Assembly (NCBI GenBank): GCA_003605175.1
Contig: QWDA01000001.1
Span: 372,001-436,000 of the forward strand
DNA from: Paracoccaceae bacterium
GTDB taxonomy: Bacteria; Pseudomonadota; Alphaproteobacteria; Rhodobacterales; Rhodobacteraceae
Direction of reading: 5' to 3'
Length of the DNA: 64,000 nucleotides
The notes under the pieces were generated by a model, which was not told the origin of the DNA, ran no database searches, and was given only the letters and a program-made list of their open reading frames with translations. Within the stretch, counting starts at the first letter, position 1; each line of letters opens with the position of its first letter. A program made the translations under genes and the position numbers. Shown in pieces: positions 17,581-26,602 of the stretch.

Positions 17581-18912
17581 CACGGCCGCGCCGACCGGCA
17601 TCGTGACAAGACCCGCCGCCGTGGCGCAAAGCGTCGTGCAGGCGCCCAGCACCGCCGCCCCGTCGAAGGCGCCGAAAGGCCGGGTGCCGGCATGGCGGAT
17701 ATAGAGCAGGACGCCGATCACCTCGTGGACGATCACCGCGACCAGGAGCGCCACGCTCGCGCCGATCGCGTCGTAGCGCGGCACCAGGATCCAGAGCAGG
17801 ACGGCAAGGACCGCAATCGAGACCACGCGGTTCGCCGAGGAAAGGGCGATCTTGTCGGTCATCGACAGGAAAGTGCTGTGCATCCCCATGCCGACGGGCA
17901 GGAGGTAGGCGGCGATCAGGATCAGGAAGGCCGGGAAATCCACGCCGTAGTCGGCGGAAAGGAAATTCAGGACCGGCGCGCCGATGACGACGAGCACGAT
18001 GGCTGCGGCAAGCGCCGCGAGGAAGCCGGCAAGCCGGGCGACCCGGTATTCGCGCGCGGCGAGATCCTTTCGCCCGCCCGCCAGGTGGCGCAGCACACGC
18101 GGCATGAAGGTGGGCGCGAAGACCATCTGCCCGCTTTCGATCAGGATCGCGACGCGGACCGCGACCGTGAACTGCGACGTCCCTGTCGCAGATCCCCAAC
18201 TGCCGAGCGCGATGATGGCGAGCTCCTGCAGCGCGATCTGCATCACCCGCATGGTGACGAAGGGCAGCCCCTCCAGCGCGTCGCGAAGCCCGAAATGCGA
18301 CGGCTCGGGCAAGGTCCGCCCCCTGGCACGCCAGGAGAGGTAGAGAGCCGGGACCGCCGCGCCCAGAAACGCGCCGAAGCCGATCCCGGACCATCCGAGC
18401 CCGAAGGCCAGCGTGAGCCCGAAGAACAGGCAGCGGGTCCCGTCGTTCAGCCCCTGCATCGACTGGCTGACCCCGACCCGGTGGTTGGCCTGATACCAGG
18501 TGATGAGCACGAGCGAGCCGGCGAGGGCAGGCACCGTCAGGGAAAGGATCGGGACGGCCGCGTAGCGGGGATCGTCGCCAAGGCCCGGCAGGACGAGCAT
18601 CAGCGAGACCGCAACGGCCGAAAGCGCCAGGGCAAGCGCGAGCACCCGTTTCATCAGCCGCATGCCCAGGAAATGGGTCGGATGCGGATCGGTCTCGTTG
18701 ATCCGGATCAACAGGCTGCGCTCGGTGCCGAGGCCGATCGAGTATCCCAGAAGCACGGCGATCGACATCGCGAAGTTGTAGGCGGCGAATTCCTCGACGC
18801 TCAGGATACGTGTCAGGAACCACAGCGAGAGCACACCCGCGCCCACGCTGACGCCGCGCGAGAACAGGACGCCGAGCGCACCGGCGAAATAGGCCTTTTC
18901 GGAACTCTGCAC
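17485..18912 (-). CDS. Wzx-like oligosaccharide/lipopolysaccharide flippase
   Basis: A 475-residue membrane protein of the MATE/MOP flippase superfamily with about 12-14 hydrophobic helices. It begins VQSSEKAYFAGALGVLFSRGVSVGAGVLSLWFLTRILSVEEFAAYNFAMS, the usual N-terminal pair of helices for polysaccharide biosynthesis exporters. Such proteins flip undecaprenyl-linked oligosaccharide across the inner membrane. I chose GTG 18912 with GGAG seven bases upstream; an in-frame ATG at 18954 and longer versions have no ribosome binding site and an implausible sequence. It is convergent with soxR and overlaps it. A second flippase lies at 49385. Confidence 0.85.
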   Translation of the reverse strand: MQSSEKAYFAGALGVLFSRGVSVGAGVLSLWFLTRILSVEEFAAYNFAMSIAVLLGYSIGLGTERSLLIRINETDPHPTHFLGMRLMKRVLALALALSAVAVSLMLVLPGLGDDPRYAAVPILSLTVPALAGSLVLITWYQANHRVGVSQSMQGLNDGTRCLFFGLTLAFGLGWSGIGFGAFLGAAVPALYLSWRARGRTLPEPSHFGLRDALEGLPFVTMRVMQIALQELAIIALGSWGSATGTSQFTVAVRVAILIESGQMVFAPTFMPRVLRHLAGGRKDLAAREYRVARLAGFLAALAAAIVLVVIGAPVLNFLSADYGVDFPAFLILIAAYLLPVGMGMHSTFLSMTDKIALSSANRVVSIAVLAVLLWILVPRYDAIGASVALLVAVIVHEVIGVLLYIRHAGTRPFGAFDGAAVLGACTTLCATAAGLVTMPVGAAVLAGILAVNAIRERVLILQVAGQLLAILRPGN

Positions 18913-19236
18913 CGTCCGTCTCCGTCGCCGGCATCTGGCGCCGGGCGACGCCATGATGCGAACACTCGTACCGGCCGCAAGCGGAATGGGCCAGAGAATG
19001 GGCTCGGGAGGCTTGTTCTGCGGGATGGCGATCAATGGGTGCGGACGTTCGATCCAGGAGCGATCAACAATTCGGGAGAACGCCGGAAACTGTTCCGAAT
19101 CGGCATGGCTCCATTCATGTAGGGCTGGAAAAATGTCGATCCTCGGGTTCAGGACATAGCTTGGCCGGGGAAACCTGTTAGTATTTGCGGGTCGCACTTG
19201 TGGTGGGTCGCGTCATTGTGAGTTGAGGGACTGAGG
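18913..19236. other. Divergent intergenic region, flippase / GT2
   Basis: About 320 bases separate the leftward flippase gene and the rightward glycosyltransferase gene. It is less GC-rich toward the right end (TTAGTATTTGC near 19170), as expected for a promoter, but I could not find a -35/-10 pair with proper spacing. No small gene or strong hairpin was seen. Confidence 0.5.
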
Positions 19237-20202
19237 ATGGTTGAGTCGGATACCGGCATTTCCGCGCGTGCAAACTCGCCTGCAGCAACCGTTGTCGTTC
19301 CGAGTTACAATCGCCCGAAACAGCTTGAGGACTGTCTCGAAGCGCTGACCGGCATGGAGGGCATCGATTTCGAGATCGTCGTGGTCGATGACGGTTCGCC
19401 CGAGCCGCTGGCGCCGATTTGCGAACGCTTCGGGCCCCGTGTGACCTGCATCCGGCAGAAGAACTCGGGCCCCGCGAAGGCCCGGAACCGTGGGGCCGCC
19501 GAGGCGTCGGGGGCATTCGTGGCCTTCACGGACGACGATTGCCGGCCCCGCAAGGAATGGCTCGCGACCCTGGTCGCGGCACATGACAGAAGGGACGATG
19601 TGCTCGTGGGAGGACATGTGGAGAATGGCCTTCCCGGAGATCCTTTCGCCACGGCCAGCCAGGACCTCTGCGACTTTCTGTACGAGCATTTTGGCGCCGC
19701 GTCGGGTGATCTTCCGTTCTTCACGTCGAACAATATCGGCCTTTCGCGCGATGCTTTCCTGCGGATGGGCGGATTCGATGAAACCTTTCCGCTCGCTGCT
19801 GCCGAGGACCGGGATTTCGGATTGCGTTGGCGTGAACATGGGGGGCGGATGATCTATGAGACGAAGGCCGTGATCGACCATTTCCATGGCATGACGCTGA
19901 AGAAATTCTGGAGGCAGCACAGCAACTACGGACGCGGGGCCTTTCACCTTCACCGAGTGCTCGACGACAGGAAATCCGCGCAGGTAAAGCGTGAACCTTG
20001 GACCTTCTACGCCATGCTCGTACTGCATCCGCTGCGGCGCCGAGGGCTTGGGGGGCTGTACCATATGGCCCTGATGGTCTTGACGCAATTTGCGATGGTC
20101 CGGGGCTATATGCTCGCGCGCAGGGAGACGCGCCGTGCGGAAGCCGACAGGAAGGCGTTTTCACAACATGCGCCGGCTTCGCGGCCGTCGTCTGATACCT
20201 GA
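19237..20202 (+). CDS. Family 2 glycosyltransferase
   Basis: A 321-residue GT-A fold glycosyltransferase. Residues 19-54 ([15 protein letters not shown] ... VVVDDGS) form the nucleotide-binding part, DDD at 99-101 is the metal-binding motif, and [34 protein letters not shown] is the acceptor-side ED motif. C-terminal hydrophobic segments ([23 protein letters not shown]) suggest membrane association. It probably adds one sugar to a lipid-linked exopolysaccharide unit. It is followed after 35 bases by a hexapeptide acyltransferase gene on the same strand. Confidence 0.9.
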   Translation: MVESDTGISARANSPAATVVVPSYNRPKQLEDCLEALTGMEGIDFEIVVVDDGSPEPLAPICERFGPRVTCIRQKNSGPAKARNRGAAEASGAFVAFTDDDCRPRKEWLATLVAAHDRRDDVLVGGHVENGLPGDPFATASQDLCDFLYEHFGAASGDLPFFTSNNIGLSRDAFLRMGGFDETFPLAAAEDRDFGLRWREHGGRMIYETKAVIDHFHGMTLKKFWRQHSNYGRGAFHLHRVLDDRKSAQVKREPWTFYAMLVLHPLRRRGLGGLYHMALMVLTQFAMVRGYMLARRETRRAEADRKAFSQHAPASRPSSDT

Positions 20203-20237
20203 TTTTCCCGATTGTTGGTCGGTCGGAGAAGTTGGAC

Positions 20238-21041
20238 ATGAAGTCATTGAGCAACACCGCGGTGTCACCGCCGATCCAGGCAACCGAACCGGGCCGGACC
20301 ATCGGTGAACCCAAGAAGGACCGCGTCGTCGAGGCGCTGAGTTCCGACGGGTCGGCCCTGAGGAAATACCAGACATTCTTCGTCGGCGAGACCGGCCTCG
20401 GGAAGCTCTTCCGCTACGAAATGGCAACGCTTCTCGCGGCCGGCGCGCGCGGCGCGCTCGGCTACATTCTCCGCAGGAAGCTCTATCCCGGTCTCATGGC
20501 CAGGGCGGGGTCGGGCCTGAACTTCGGTCGCGACATCGTGCTGCGCTGCCCGGGGCGGATGCGGCTGGGCGACAACGTGACGATCGACGATGGCTGCGCG
20601 CTCGACGCGCGCGGCGCCGCCGGGGCGGAGGATTTCACCATCGGGTCGAACACGTTGATCGCGCGGTCGACGGAACTCGTGGTCAAGCAGGGCTTCGTCC
20701 GGATCGGCCGTAACTGCTCGATCGGCAGCTATTGTTCATTGTCTTCCGTGTCCGGAATCGAGATCGGCGACGACGTGATGATCGCCGGAAAGGCCTATAT
20801 CGGTGGCGGTCGCTACAAGATGGCGCTCGATGGCAGACCGATGATGCAGCAGGGGCTCGAGACCAGGGGCCCGGTGGTGATCGGCAACGACGTCTGGATC
20901 GGTGCCGGCAGCGCGATCATGGACGGTGTGCGGATCGGCGACGGCGCGGTGATCGGCGCCGGCTCGCTGGTGCGCGACGACGTGCCGGCCCGCGCCATCG
21001 TCTCCGGCAACCCGCAGCGGATCGTGCTGTTCCGGCAGTAG
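20238..21041 (+). CDS. Hexapeptide-repeat (LbH) acyltransferase
   Basis: A 267-residue protein with an N-terminal helical region and then left-handed beta-helix repeats ([95 protein letters not shown]), the hallmark of O- or N-acyltransferases of the WbbJ/NodL kind. The likely role is acetylation of a polysaccharide sugar. ATG 20238 has GGAG at 20225-20228; TTG 20232 is too close to it. It is convergent with the next gene, the two stops being one base apart. Confidence 0.87.
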   Translation: MKSLSNTAVSPPIQATEPGRTIGEPKKDRVVEALSSDGSALRKYQTFFVGETGLGKLFRYEMATLLAAGARGALGYILRRKLYPGLMARAGSGLNFGRDIVLRCPGRMRLGDNVTIDDGCALDARGAAGAEDFTIGSNTLIARSTELVVKQGFVRIGRNCSIGSYCSLSSVSGIEIGDDVMIAGKAYIGGGRYKMALDGRPMMQQGLETRGPVVIGNDVWIGAGSAIMDGVRIGDGAVIGAGSLVRDDVPARAIVSGNPQRIVLFRQ

Positions 21042-21042
21042 C

Positions 21043-22269
21043 CTAGGGCACGCGGCCAGCGTTGTCGGGCAGGACGGGAACGCGGCTCGCAATCGCGCGA
21101 CCGACACGGGGCGGCAGGACGTAGAGCCAGGTCAGCCGGAGCCGGCACAGGGCCTCGAACAGCATCACCGATCCGGCGACGGACAGGAGCGTGAGCAAAG
21201 GCGGAAAGGCGACGGCCGCGGCGGGGACCTCGTGCGCGTAGTGGTTCAGGAGCCAGGCCAGCGGGATCAGGATCAGCCCGTGGCCGACAAAAACGCCCAG
21301 CGATCGCGTGCCGAACCAGGCCAGGGCCGGACCTATCCGTTCGAGCCGCGAAACCAGGAGCGCGGCGCACAGGCCCACGACGGTTCCGCTTGTCGCCCGG
21401 AGCGTCTGCGACAGTTCAAGGAACTTGGGCGACAAGTGGCCCAGGATGTTGAGCGCGGCGAAGGCCGTGAGGCCCGCAGCGAGGAACCGCCAGATCTGGG
21501 GAGGCGAGAAGGCGCCTATCTCGATGACGCGCGGGGAGTAGAGGCCCAGGAAGAAGAACAGGGTGTAGTTGAGAAAGTTATGGACGATCCAGTCCGGGAA
21601 GAGCGGGAATCGCCGCGGAAACAGCGAGAGATCGTTGTGGATCGTCATCGCGAGCGCCGCCGCGATCACGAGAACCGGCGAGAGGCTCCGGGTCTGGAAT
21701 GCGATCAGGCACATCAGACCCAGCGCCAGGACGAACCACATGCCATAGCCCGGGTGGAAGAAGACATTCGCAAGATACCAGAGCGCGCCGCCCTGGGCCC
21801 AGGGCGCGGTCTGCGCGACCCCTTCGAATGCGATGCCGAGCACCAGCGACCAGAAAAAGAAGATCCAGGCGATCGGCAAGAGCTTGCGGGCGAAGAGTTC
21901 CCGGACCGGCAGATGGATCAGGAACGATGTGGCAATGCCCGAAGCGAAAAAGAACAGCGGCATCCGCATCTGTTTGAGCAGCGCGTCGAGCTGGATATAG
22001 GCGGGGTGGGCCATATCCGACGCGGTGAGCGACAGGATCGAATGGTGCAGCACGACCAGGATGATCGCGCCCCCTTTTGCGGCATCGAGCCACAGAAGCC
22101 TTTGGCTCTTCAAGATCTCAGCCCCGACGGAAGTTCCCCGCGTCACGGTAACCGCAGCGCGCCGAATTCCAATGGAGAGTCCCTCTCCGGCGCGTTCCGA
22201 TGGCGGCTTTCCGCCGGATTGCGCGGCGATGCTGCGAGAGAGGTCGAGACCATCCGCGTCTGGAAACAC
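21043..22269 (-). CDS. Acyltransferase-3 family membrane protein
   Basis: A membrane acyltransferase of up to 408 residues with about 10 helices. The segment RLLWLDAAKGGAIILVVLHHSIL contains the conserved Asp and the His pair used in acyl transfer, and RMPLFFFASG is the second signature. Relatives such as OpgC and OafA acylate glucans and O-antigens. The first 40 or so residues upstream of the family start look unlike coding sequence. The true start may be the GTG at codon 42, but no good ribosome binding site settles it. It is divergent from another acyltransferase gene, with an inverted repeat between them. Confidence 0.82.
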   Translation of the reverse strand: MFPDADGLDLSRSIAAQSGGKPPSERAGEGLSIGIRRAAVTVTRGTSVGAEILKSQRLLWLDAAKGGAIILVVLHHSILSLTASDMAHPAYIQLDALLKQMRMPLFFFASGIATSFLIHLPVRELFARKLLPIAWIFFFWSLVLGIAFEGVAQTAPWAQGGALWYLANVFFHPGYGMWFVLALGLMCLIAFQTRSLSPVLVIAAALAMTIHNDLSLFPRRFPLFPDWIVHNFLNYTLFFFLGLYSPRVIEIGAFSPPQIWRFLAAGLTAFAALNILGHLSPKFLELSQTLRATSGTVVGLCAALLVSRLERIGPALAWFGTRSLGVFVGHGLILIPLAWLLNHYAHEVPAAAVAFPPLLTLLSVAGSVMLFEALCRLRLTWLYVLPPRVGRAIASRVPVLPDNAGRVP

Positions 22270-22272
22270 TCA

Positions 22273-22291
22273 CCACTGGCAACTACAGTGG
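22273..22291. promoter_or_regulatory. Inverted repeat between two divergent acyltransferase genes
   Basis: CCACTG (22273-22278) and CAGTGG (22286-22291) flank a 7-base spacer. The symmetric site lies just before the likely starts of both divergent genes and could be an operator. It is short, so chance is not excluded. Confidence 0.3.
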
Positions 22292-22343
22292 AGAGGTGCG
22301 CAGGTGGTGGCGCGGTGATTGTTCGATGTGTGCGTGCAGAAGT

Positions 22344-24254
22344 ATGAAGTACCGTCCCCATATTGATGGACTGCGAAGCGTTGCCGTACTTTCGGTGGTG
22401 CTCTTTCACATCGACGCGGCGCTCGTCCCGGGCGGCTACACGGGCGTCGACATCTTCTTCGTCATTTCGGGCTTTCTCATCACCCGGATCGTCGTGGACG
22501 ATCTGAAGGCGGGCCGGTTCTCGTTCCTCGAATTCTACAAGCGCCGCGCCCTGCGCATCTTGCCGGCTTATGTCGCGATGATCTCCCTCGTGCTGGCGGT
22601 GTCCAGGTTCTTGCTTTTTCCCGACGAGACGCGGGCCTTCGGAAAATCGCTCGCCGCGGCCTCGCTCTTCGTGTCCAACATCTATTTCTGGAGGGTTTCG
22701 GGATATTTCGATCCCGACCTCGAAACGGCGCCGCTGCTTCATACCTGGACCCTCGCGGTCGAGGAGCAGTTTTATCTTTTCCTGCCGCTGTTCCTGGTCC
22801 TGGTCAGCCGCTGGCTTCGCGGGCGCTACGTCCTTGCGATTGCCGTCGCGACGCTCCTGTCCTTCATGGCCGGTGCCTGGGGGGTGCACCACCGCAGCAC
22901 GGCGACGTTCTTCCTGATTCCGACGCGGGCCTGGGAGTTCGGCTTCGGTGCCCTGGCGGCCACGACCGGACTAGGCGGGGCAGGGCCGTTCGGCGAGGTG
23001 GGGCGCAGGGTCCGAACGATTCTGGCGCTGATGGGCGCGAGTTCGATCCTGTGCGGGTTCGTGTTTCTCGACAGCAACACGCTGTTTCCGGGCAGAAACG
23101 CGCTTTGGCCGGTGGCCGGGGCGATGCTGCTGATCGCCTTCGCCGAAGGCACGCCGGTCGGCGCGATCCTGTCCACCCGGCCAATGGTGGCCGTGGGGCG
23201 GATCTCCTACTCGGTCTATCTCTGGCACTGGCCGCTGATCGTCTATTGGCGGCTCGAGATACCCCCGACGGATCAACCGGTTCGCGTGCTGCTCCTGCTC
23301 GGGCTCTCCCTCGCGCTCGGTGCCCTGAGCTACCGTCTGGTGGAGACGCCGTTCCGCCGCGGGCGCATCTTTCCGCAGATTCGCGCCCTCCATGTCAACG
23401 CGGGGGCGCTCGCCGTGCTGCTGGTGGCGGCCGGCATGGGGATGCTGGTTTCGACCTTTGCCACGCATTGGGGAAACATCTCGCCCGAAGCGCGCCGGAT
23501 TGCGGGCTATATCGGCTACCAGGCGGGAAGGGACGTGCATCCCTGCCTGATTCACGCGCGCGTGCCCGGCGGCGCCGCAGCGTTCGATCCGGAAATCTGC
23601 CTCAGGGAAGACGATACCCGGCCGACAATCCTGGTGTTGGGCGACAGCTTCAGCGAACATCTCCTCGCCGCACTGGAGGAGACCTACCCGCAGTTCAATT
23701 TCCAGGCGGCCGCGAGCACGGGCTGTCCGCCGTTTCCGGGGCTCGAGGGCGACTGGTACTGCCCCGCCGTGCTCCGCCCGGTGGTGGAGGAGCATCTGCC
23801 CAAGGCAGATGTCGACGCCGTGATCCTTTCTTTGCGGTGGCGCGACGAAGAACTTTCCGCGCTGCCCGAAGCAGTTGCCTTTCTGAGCTCCCATGTCGAA
23901 AGGGTCCTTATCCTGGGCCCCTCGCCGGAATACGAAGCGAGTTTCCCGCGGCTGCTCGCCCGCGCGGAGCGCAACGACCTGCCTGAAAGCTCGCTCGGCA
24001 AATACCTGTCAAAGAGCGTCCGGGATCGCGATCGGCGGATGAGGCAATTCGATTGGGGCAAGGCGAGCTATGTGTCGCTTTACGATATCGTTTGCCCCGA
24101 CGACTGCCGCCTGACGACAGCGGAAGGCGTGCCGTTCCACGCGGATTACGGGCATTTCACGAGGGCCGCGGCGCGCGAGGTTGTCAGGGCGCTGGACCTG
24201 CCGGAACGGATACTTCCCCGCGCCGACAGGGCATCACGGGATGGCATCGACTGA
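22344..24254 (+). CDS. OafA-type acyltransferase with C-terminal SGNH domain
   Basis: A 636-residue fusion. The first 360 residues are an acyltransferase-3 membrane domain: YRPHIDGLRSVAVLSVVLFHIDAALVPGGYTGVDIFFVISGFLIT at the N-terminus, then YSVYLWHWPLIVYW and FRRGRIFP later. The C-terminal part is a periplasmic SGNH domain, with LGDSFSEH giving the catalytic Ser and HADYGHFT the Asp/His pair. This arrangement acetylates sugars of O-antigen or exopolysaccharide on the outer face of the inner membrane. I chose ATG 22344 (MKYRPHIDG), the standard N-terminus, although the ribosome binding site is weak. It is one of three acyltransferase genes within 4 kb. Confidence 0.93.
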   Translation: MKYRPHIDGLRSVAVLSVVLFHIDAALVPGGYTGVDIFFVISGFLITRIVVDDLKAGRFSFLEFYKRRALRILPAYVAMISLVLAVSRFLLFPDETRAFGKSLAAASLFVSNIYFWRVSGYFDPDLETAPLLHTWTLAVEEQFYLFLPLFLVLVSRWLRGRYVLAIAVATLLSFMAGAWGVHHRSTATFFLIPTRAWEFGFGALAATTGLGGAGPFGEVGRRVRTILALMGASSILCGFVFLDSNTLFPGRNALWPVAGAMLLIAFAEGTPVGAILSTRPMVAVGRISYSVYLWHWPLIVYWRLEIPPTDQPVRVLLLLGLSLALGALSYRLVETPFRRGRIFPQIRALHVNAGALAVLLVAAGMGMLVSTFATHWGNISPEARRIAGYIGYQAGRDVHPCLIHARVPGGAAAFDPEICLREDDTRPTILVLGDSFSEHLLAALEETYPQFNFQAAASTGCPPFPGLEGDWYCPAVLRPVVEEHLPKADVDAVILSLRWRDEELSALPEAVAFLSSHVERVLILGPSPEYEASFPRLLARAERNDLPESSLGKYLSKSVRDRDRRMRQFDWGKASYVSLYDIVCPDDCRLTTAEGVPFHADYGHFTRAAAREVVRALDLPERILPRADRASRDGID

Positions 24255-24505
24255 CGATCCTGCTTCAGCCGTCTGGTCCTGCGGCGTTCCCGGCCAGGCC
24301 CTGCGTGCCGCCTCGTGGACGGCAGACGCTCCTTTCCGACGGGTCGATGGCGGCATGGAATTGTTTCCCCTGGCTGACCATTCGCCATGGCGCAGACATT
24401 GTCGTTCAGCCATTCTGGCGGCTGAGCGACGTTGCGCCGGTCGCGTGGCAGGCTTGGCGTGACCACCGTCCTCTGGTGGTATAGGCGGGGCAGGACTTCG
24501 AACGG
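24255..24505. other. Intergenic region before the lipid-linked sugar module
   Basis: About 250 bases with no convincing gene. Short frames that cross it carry frame-shifted composition. No terminator with a T-run was seen. Confidence 0.45.
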
Positions 24506-25489
24506 TTGGGCAGTCAAGTGACCGATGAACTCACCCAGGCGCCTGCGGCGGCGCCGACGCGGCGTTGGTTGATCTTCAGGGTCCTTCTCGGGCTCGGCCT
24601 TCTCGGCGCGATCTTCCTGTTTGTGGATGCCAGGGCGATCCTGAACATCCTGGGCGGGGCCTCTCCTCTCATCACGCTCGCGGCGCTGGCGCTTTTCATG
24701 GGCGAGCGGGTCTTCGCCGCCTTCCGCTGGCGGATGCTGATCGCCGGAGTGGGCGAGGCGCCGCCCTTCGGGCGATTCGTGTCGCTGATCTTCTCGGCGA
24801 CGTTCATCGCGTTCTTCCTGCCGGGCGGCGTGGCCGGCGAGATCTTCCGGATCTACGGCCTGACCCGGGGCGCCATCGCGGTTTCTCGGGCCCTTGCATC
24901 GGTCTTCGTCGAGCGGGTTCTGGCCCTCGTCGCGCTGGGGCTTCTGATTGTCATCGGCCTCGCCACCGCGCCGTTTTCGCCGCCGGCCGCGGTCGTTCAC
25001 GCGGTGCTCCTCAGCTTCGCCGCCATCGGTTTCGCCTGTGCACTGGTGTTCAGCCGGACGGTGCGCAGGATCGTCGATCGGGTGCTGGTGCATCCCAGGC
25101 TCGCGCGGGTGCGCCGGGGGATGTTCAAAGTCTACGAAAGCTTCGACATCTTCCTTACCCACCGGACCCTCCTGGGCCTGAGCTTTCTCGTGGCCATCGT
25201 GTTCCAGCTGTTCCGCGTCCTCTGCGTCTGGGCCGCCGCCGAGGCGCTCGGGCTCGATTTCCCGGTCGAGATCTTCCTCTATGCCGTTCCCATCGTGAAT
25301 CTCGTCACGCAGATCCCCATTTCCATCGGCGGTATCGGTGTCCGGGAAGCCACCTTCGTCGCGCTGTTCGGCCTTGCCGGCATCGCCCCGGAATCGGCGG
25401 TGGCGGTATCGCTGATGACCTATGCGCTCTCGGTTTTGGCGGTGACGCCGGGGGCGCTGGTGATCGCCCGCAAGGGGCTCCACGGCTGA
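24506..25489 (+). CDS. LPG_synthase_TM-family (flippase-like) membrane protein
   Basis: A 327-residue membrane protein with about eight helices, of the lysylphosphatidylglycerol synthase transmembrane family (UPF0104/YbhN-like). Seen are RWRMLIAGVGEAPPFGRFVSLIFSATFIAFFLPGGVAGEIFRIYGLTR near residues 73-120, with the family FLPGGVAGE motif, and QIPISIGGIGVREATFVALFGLAG near the C-terminus. Proteins of this family without the catalytic C-terminal domain are found beside lipid-linked glycosyltransferases and may move lipid substrates. The start is TTG 24506 or GTG 24518; neither has a strong ribosome binding site. It leads a same-strand group of four genes up to 29297. Confidence 0.83.
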   Translation: MGSQVTDELTQAPAAAPTRRWLIFRVLLGLGLLGAIFLFVDARAILNILGGASPLITLAALALFMGERVFAAFRWRMLIAGVGEAPPFGRFVSLIFSATFIAFFLPGGVAGEIFRIYGLTRGAIAVSRALASVFVERVLALVALGLLIVIGLATAPFSPPAAVVHAVLLSFAAIGFACALVFSRTVRRIVDRVLVHPRLARVRRGMFKVYESFDIFLTHRTLLGLSFLVAIVFQLFRVLCVWAAAEALGLDFPVEIFLYAVPIVNLVTQIPISIGGIGVREATFVALFGLAGIAPESAVAVSLMTYALSVLAVTPGALVIARKGLHG

Positions 25490-25656
25490 TCCGGTATCGT
25501 CCGAGGTGACGAAACAATGCGCGGTCCGGCCGCGCAATTCGGGCAAAGGCACGCCGAAGCTCGAAAGAAATTGCCGACTCGTCCCGCGTAAAGTAGTCAC
25601 TTTCATCATTGGGAAGTGGTGTCGGGGTGTTTCGGTTGCCCTTGGAAGTTCATGAA

Positions 25657-26589
25657 ATGGGCCATCGCCGGCCCGACATTTCGATTATCGTACCGGCTTA
25701 TAACGAGGAGGGTGCGATTGCGCTCCTGTATGAGCAGGTCGTCGCGAATGTCGAACCGGACTTCCCGAATTTTGAGCTGATCGTCGTCGATGACGGCTCG
25801 AAGGACCGCACCTTCGAAATCCTCGAAGAACTCGCGCAGAAGGACGAACGCCTTGTCGTCGTGAAGTTCCTGCGGAACTTCGGCCAGACGCCCTCGATGG
25901 CGGCCGGCATCGACCTCGCGCGCGGCCCGATCCTGGTGACGCTCGATGCCGACCTGCAGAACGACCCGGCCGACATCCCGGCGCTGGTCGCGAAGGTCAA
26001 GGAAGGCTACGACCTCGCGGTCGGCTATCGGATTCGGCGCCAGGACAAGTTCTTCACCCGCAAGCTGCCGTCGATCATCGCCAACCGGCTGATCGGCAAG
26101 GTCACGGGCCTGCCGATCCGCGACAATGGCTGCTCGCTCAAGGCCTACCGCGCCGAGGTGATCAAGCGCGTGCCGCTCTATTCCGACATGCACCGGTTCA
26201 TCCCGTCGATGTCGATCCCCTCGGGCGTAAGCGTCGCCGAGGTGGGGGTGCGCCACCATGCGCGCCAGTTCGGCGAGTCGAAATACGGGTTGTTCCGGAT
26301 CTACCGGGTATTCTTCGACCTGCTCGCCGTGCGCCTGATCCTGACGTTCTCCGCGCGCCCGCTGGCCTGCTTCAGCGGCCTTTTCGCGATATCCTTTGCC
26401 GCGACGGCGGGTTTCGTGATTGCTGCCCTGACGAGCAACGCGGATTCCAACGTCGTGTTTTCCACCCTGGCGGTCCTGTCCGGATCGCTCACGGTGTTTC
26501 TGGTTTCGGCCGGCGTTATCGTCGGGCTGATGCAGGACGGTGCCCGCACCAGAGCGCCGGATACCCGGCAGTACTCGGTGGCTGATTGA
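25657..26589 (+). CDS. GtrB/DPM1-like polyprenyl-phosphate glycosyltransferase
   Basis: A 310-residue membrane-anchored GT2 that transfers a sugar from its nucleotide to polyprenyl phosphate. DISIIVPAYNEEGAI opens the catalytic domain, DDGSKD is at 45-50, and the DAD metal motif at 97-99 is followed by LQNDPADIP, as in GtrB and ArnC. GLPIRDNGCSLKAYRAEVI and FGESKYGLFRIYRV are further family motifs. Two C-terminal membrane helices follow. I chose ATG 25657, nine bases after TTGGAAG, over an upstream TTG. The next gene starts 13 bases downstream and encodes a degenerate paralogue. Confidence 0.92.
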   Translation: MGHRRPDISIIVPAYNEEGAIALLYEQVVANVEPDFPNFELIVVDDGSKDRTFEILEELAQKDERLVVVKFLRNFGQTPSMAAGIDLARGPILVTLDADLQNDPADIPALVAKVKEGYDLAVGYRIRRQDKFFTRKLPSIIANRLIGKVTGLPIRDNGCSLKAYRAEVIKRVPLYSDMHRFIPSMSIPSGVSVAEVGVRHHARQFGESKYGLFRIYRVFFDLLAVRLILTFSARPLACFSGLFAISFAATAGFVIAALTSNADSNVVFSTLAVLSGSLTVFLVSAGVIVGLMQDGARTRAPDTRQYSVAD

Positions 26590-26602
26590 GGAGAAACGCA
26601 CG

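Noticed and set aside
17692-19122. A 476-codon plus-strand frame opposite the flippase
   Set aside because: Mirror frame of a clear membrane protein gene.
25516-25536. Hairpin TGCGCGG-TCCGG-CCGCGCA after the LPG_synthase_TM-type gene
   Set aside because: Only 7 bp and no T-run follows; the next gene is on the same strand, so termination is not supported.
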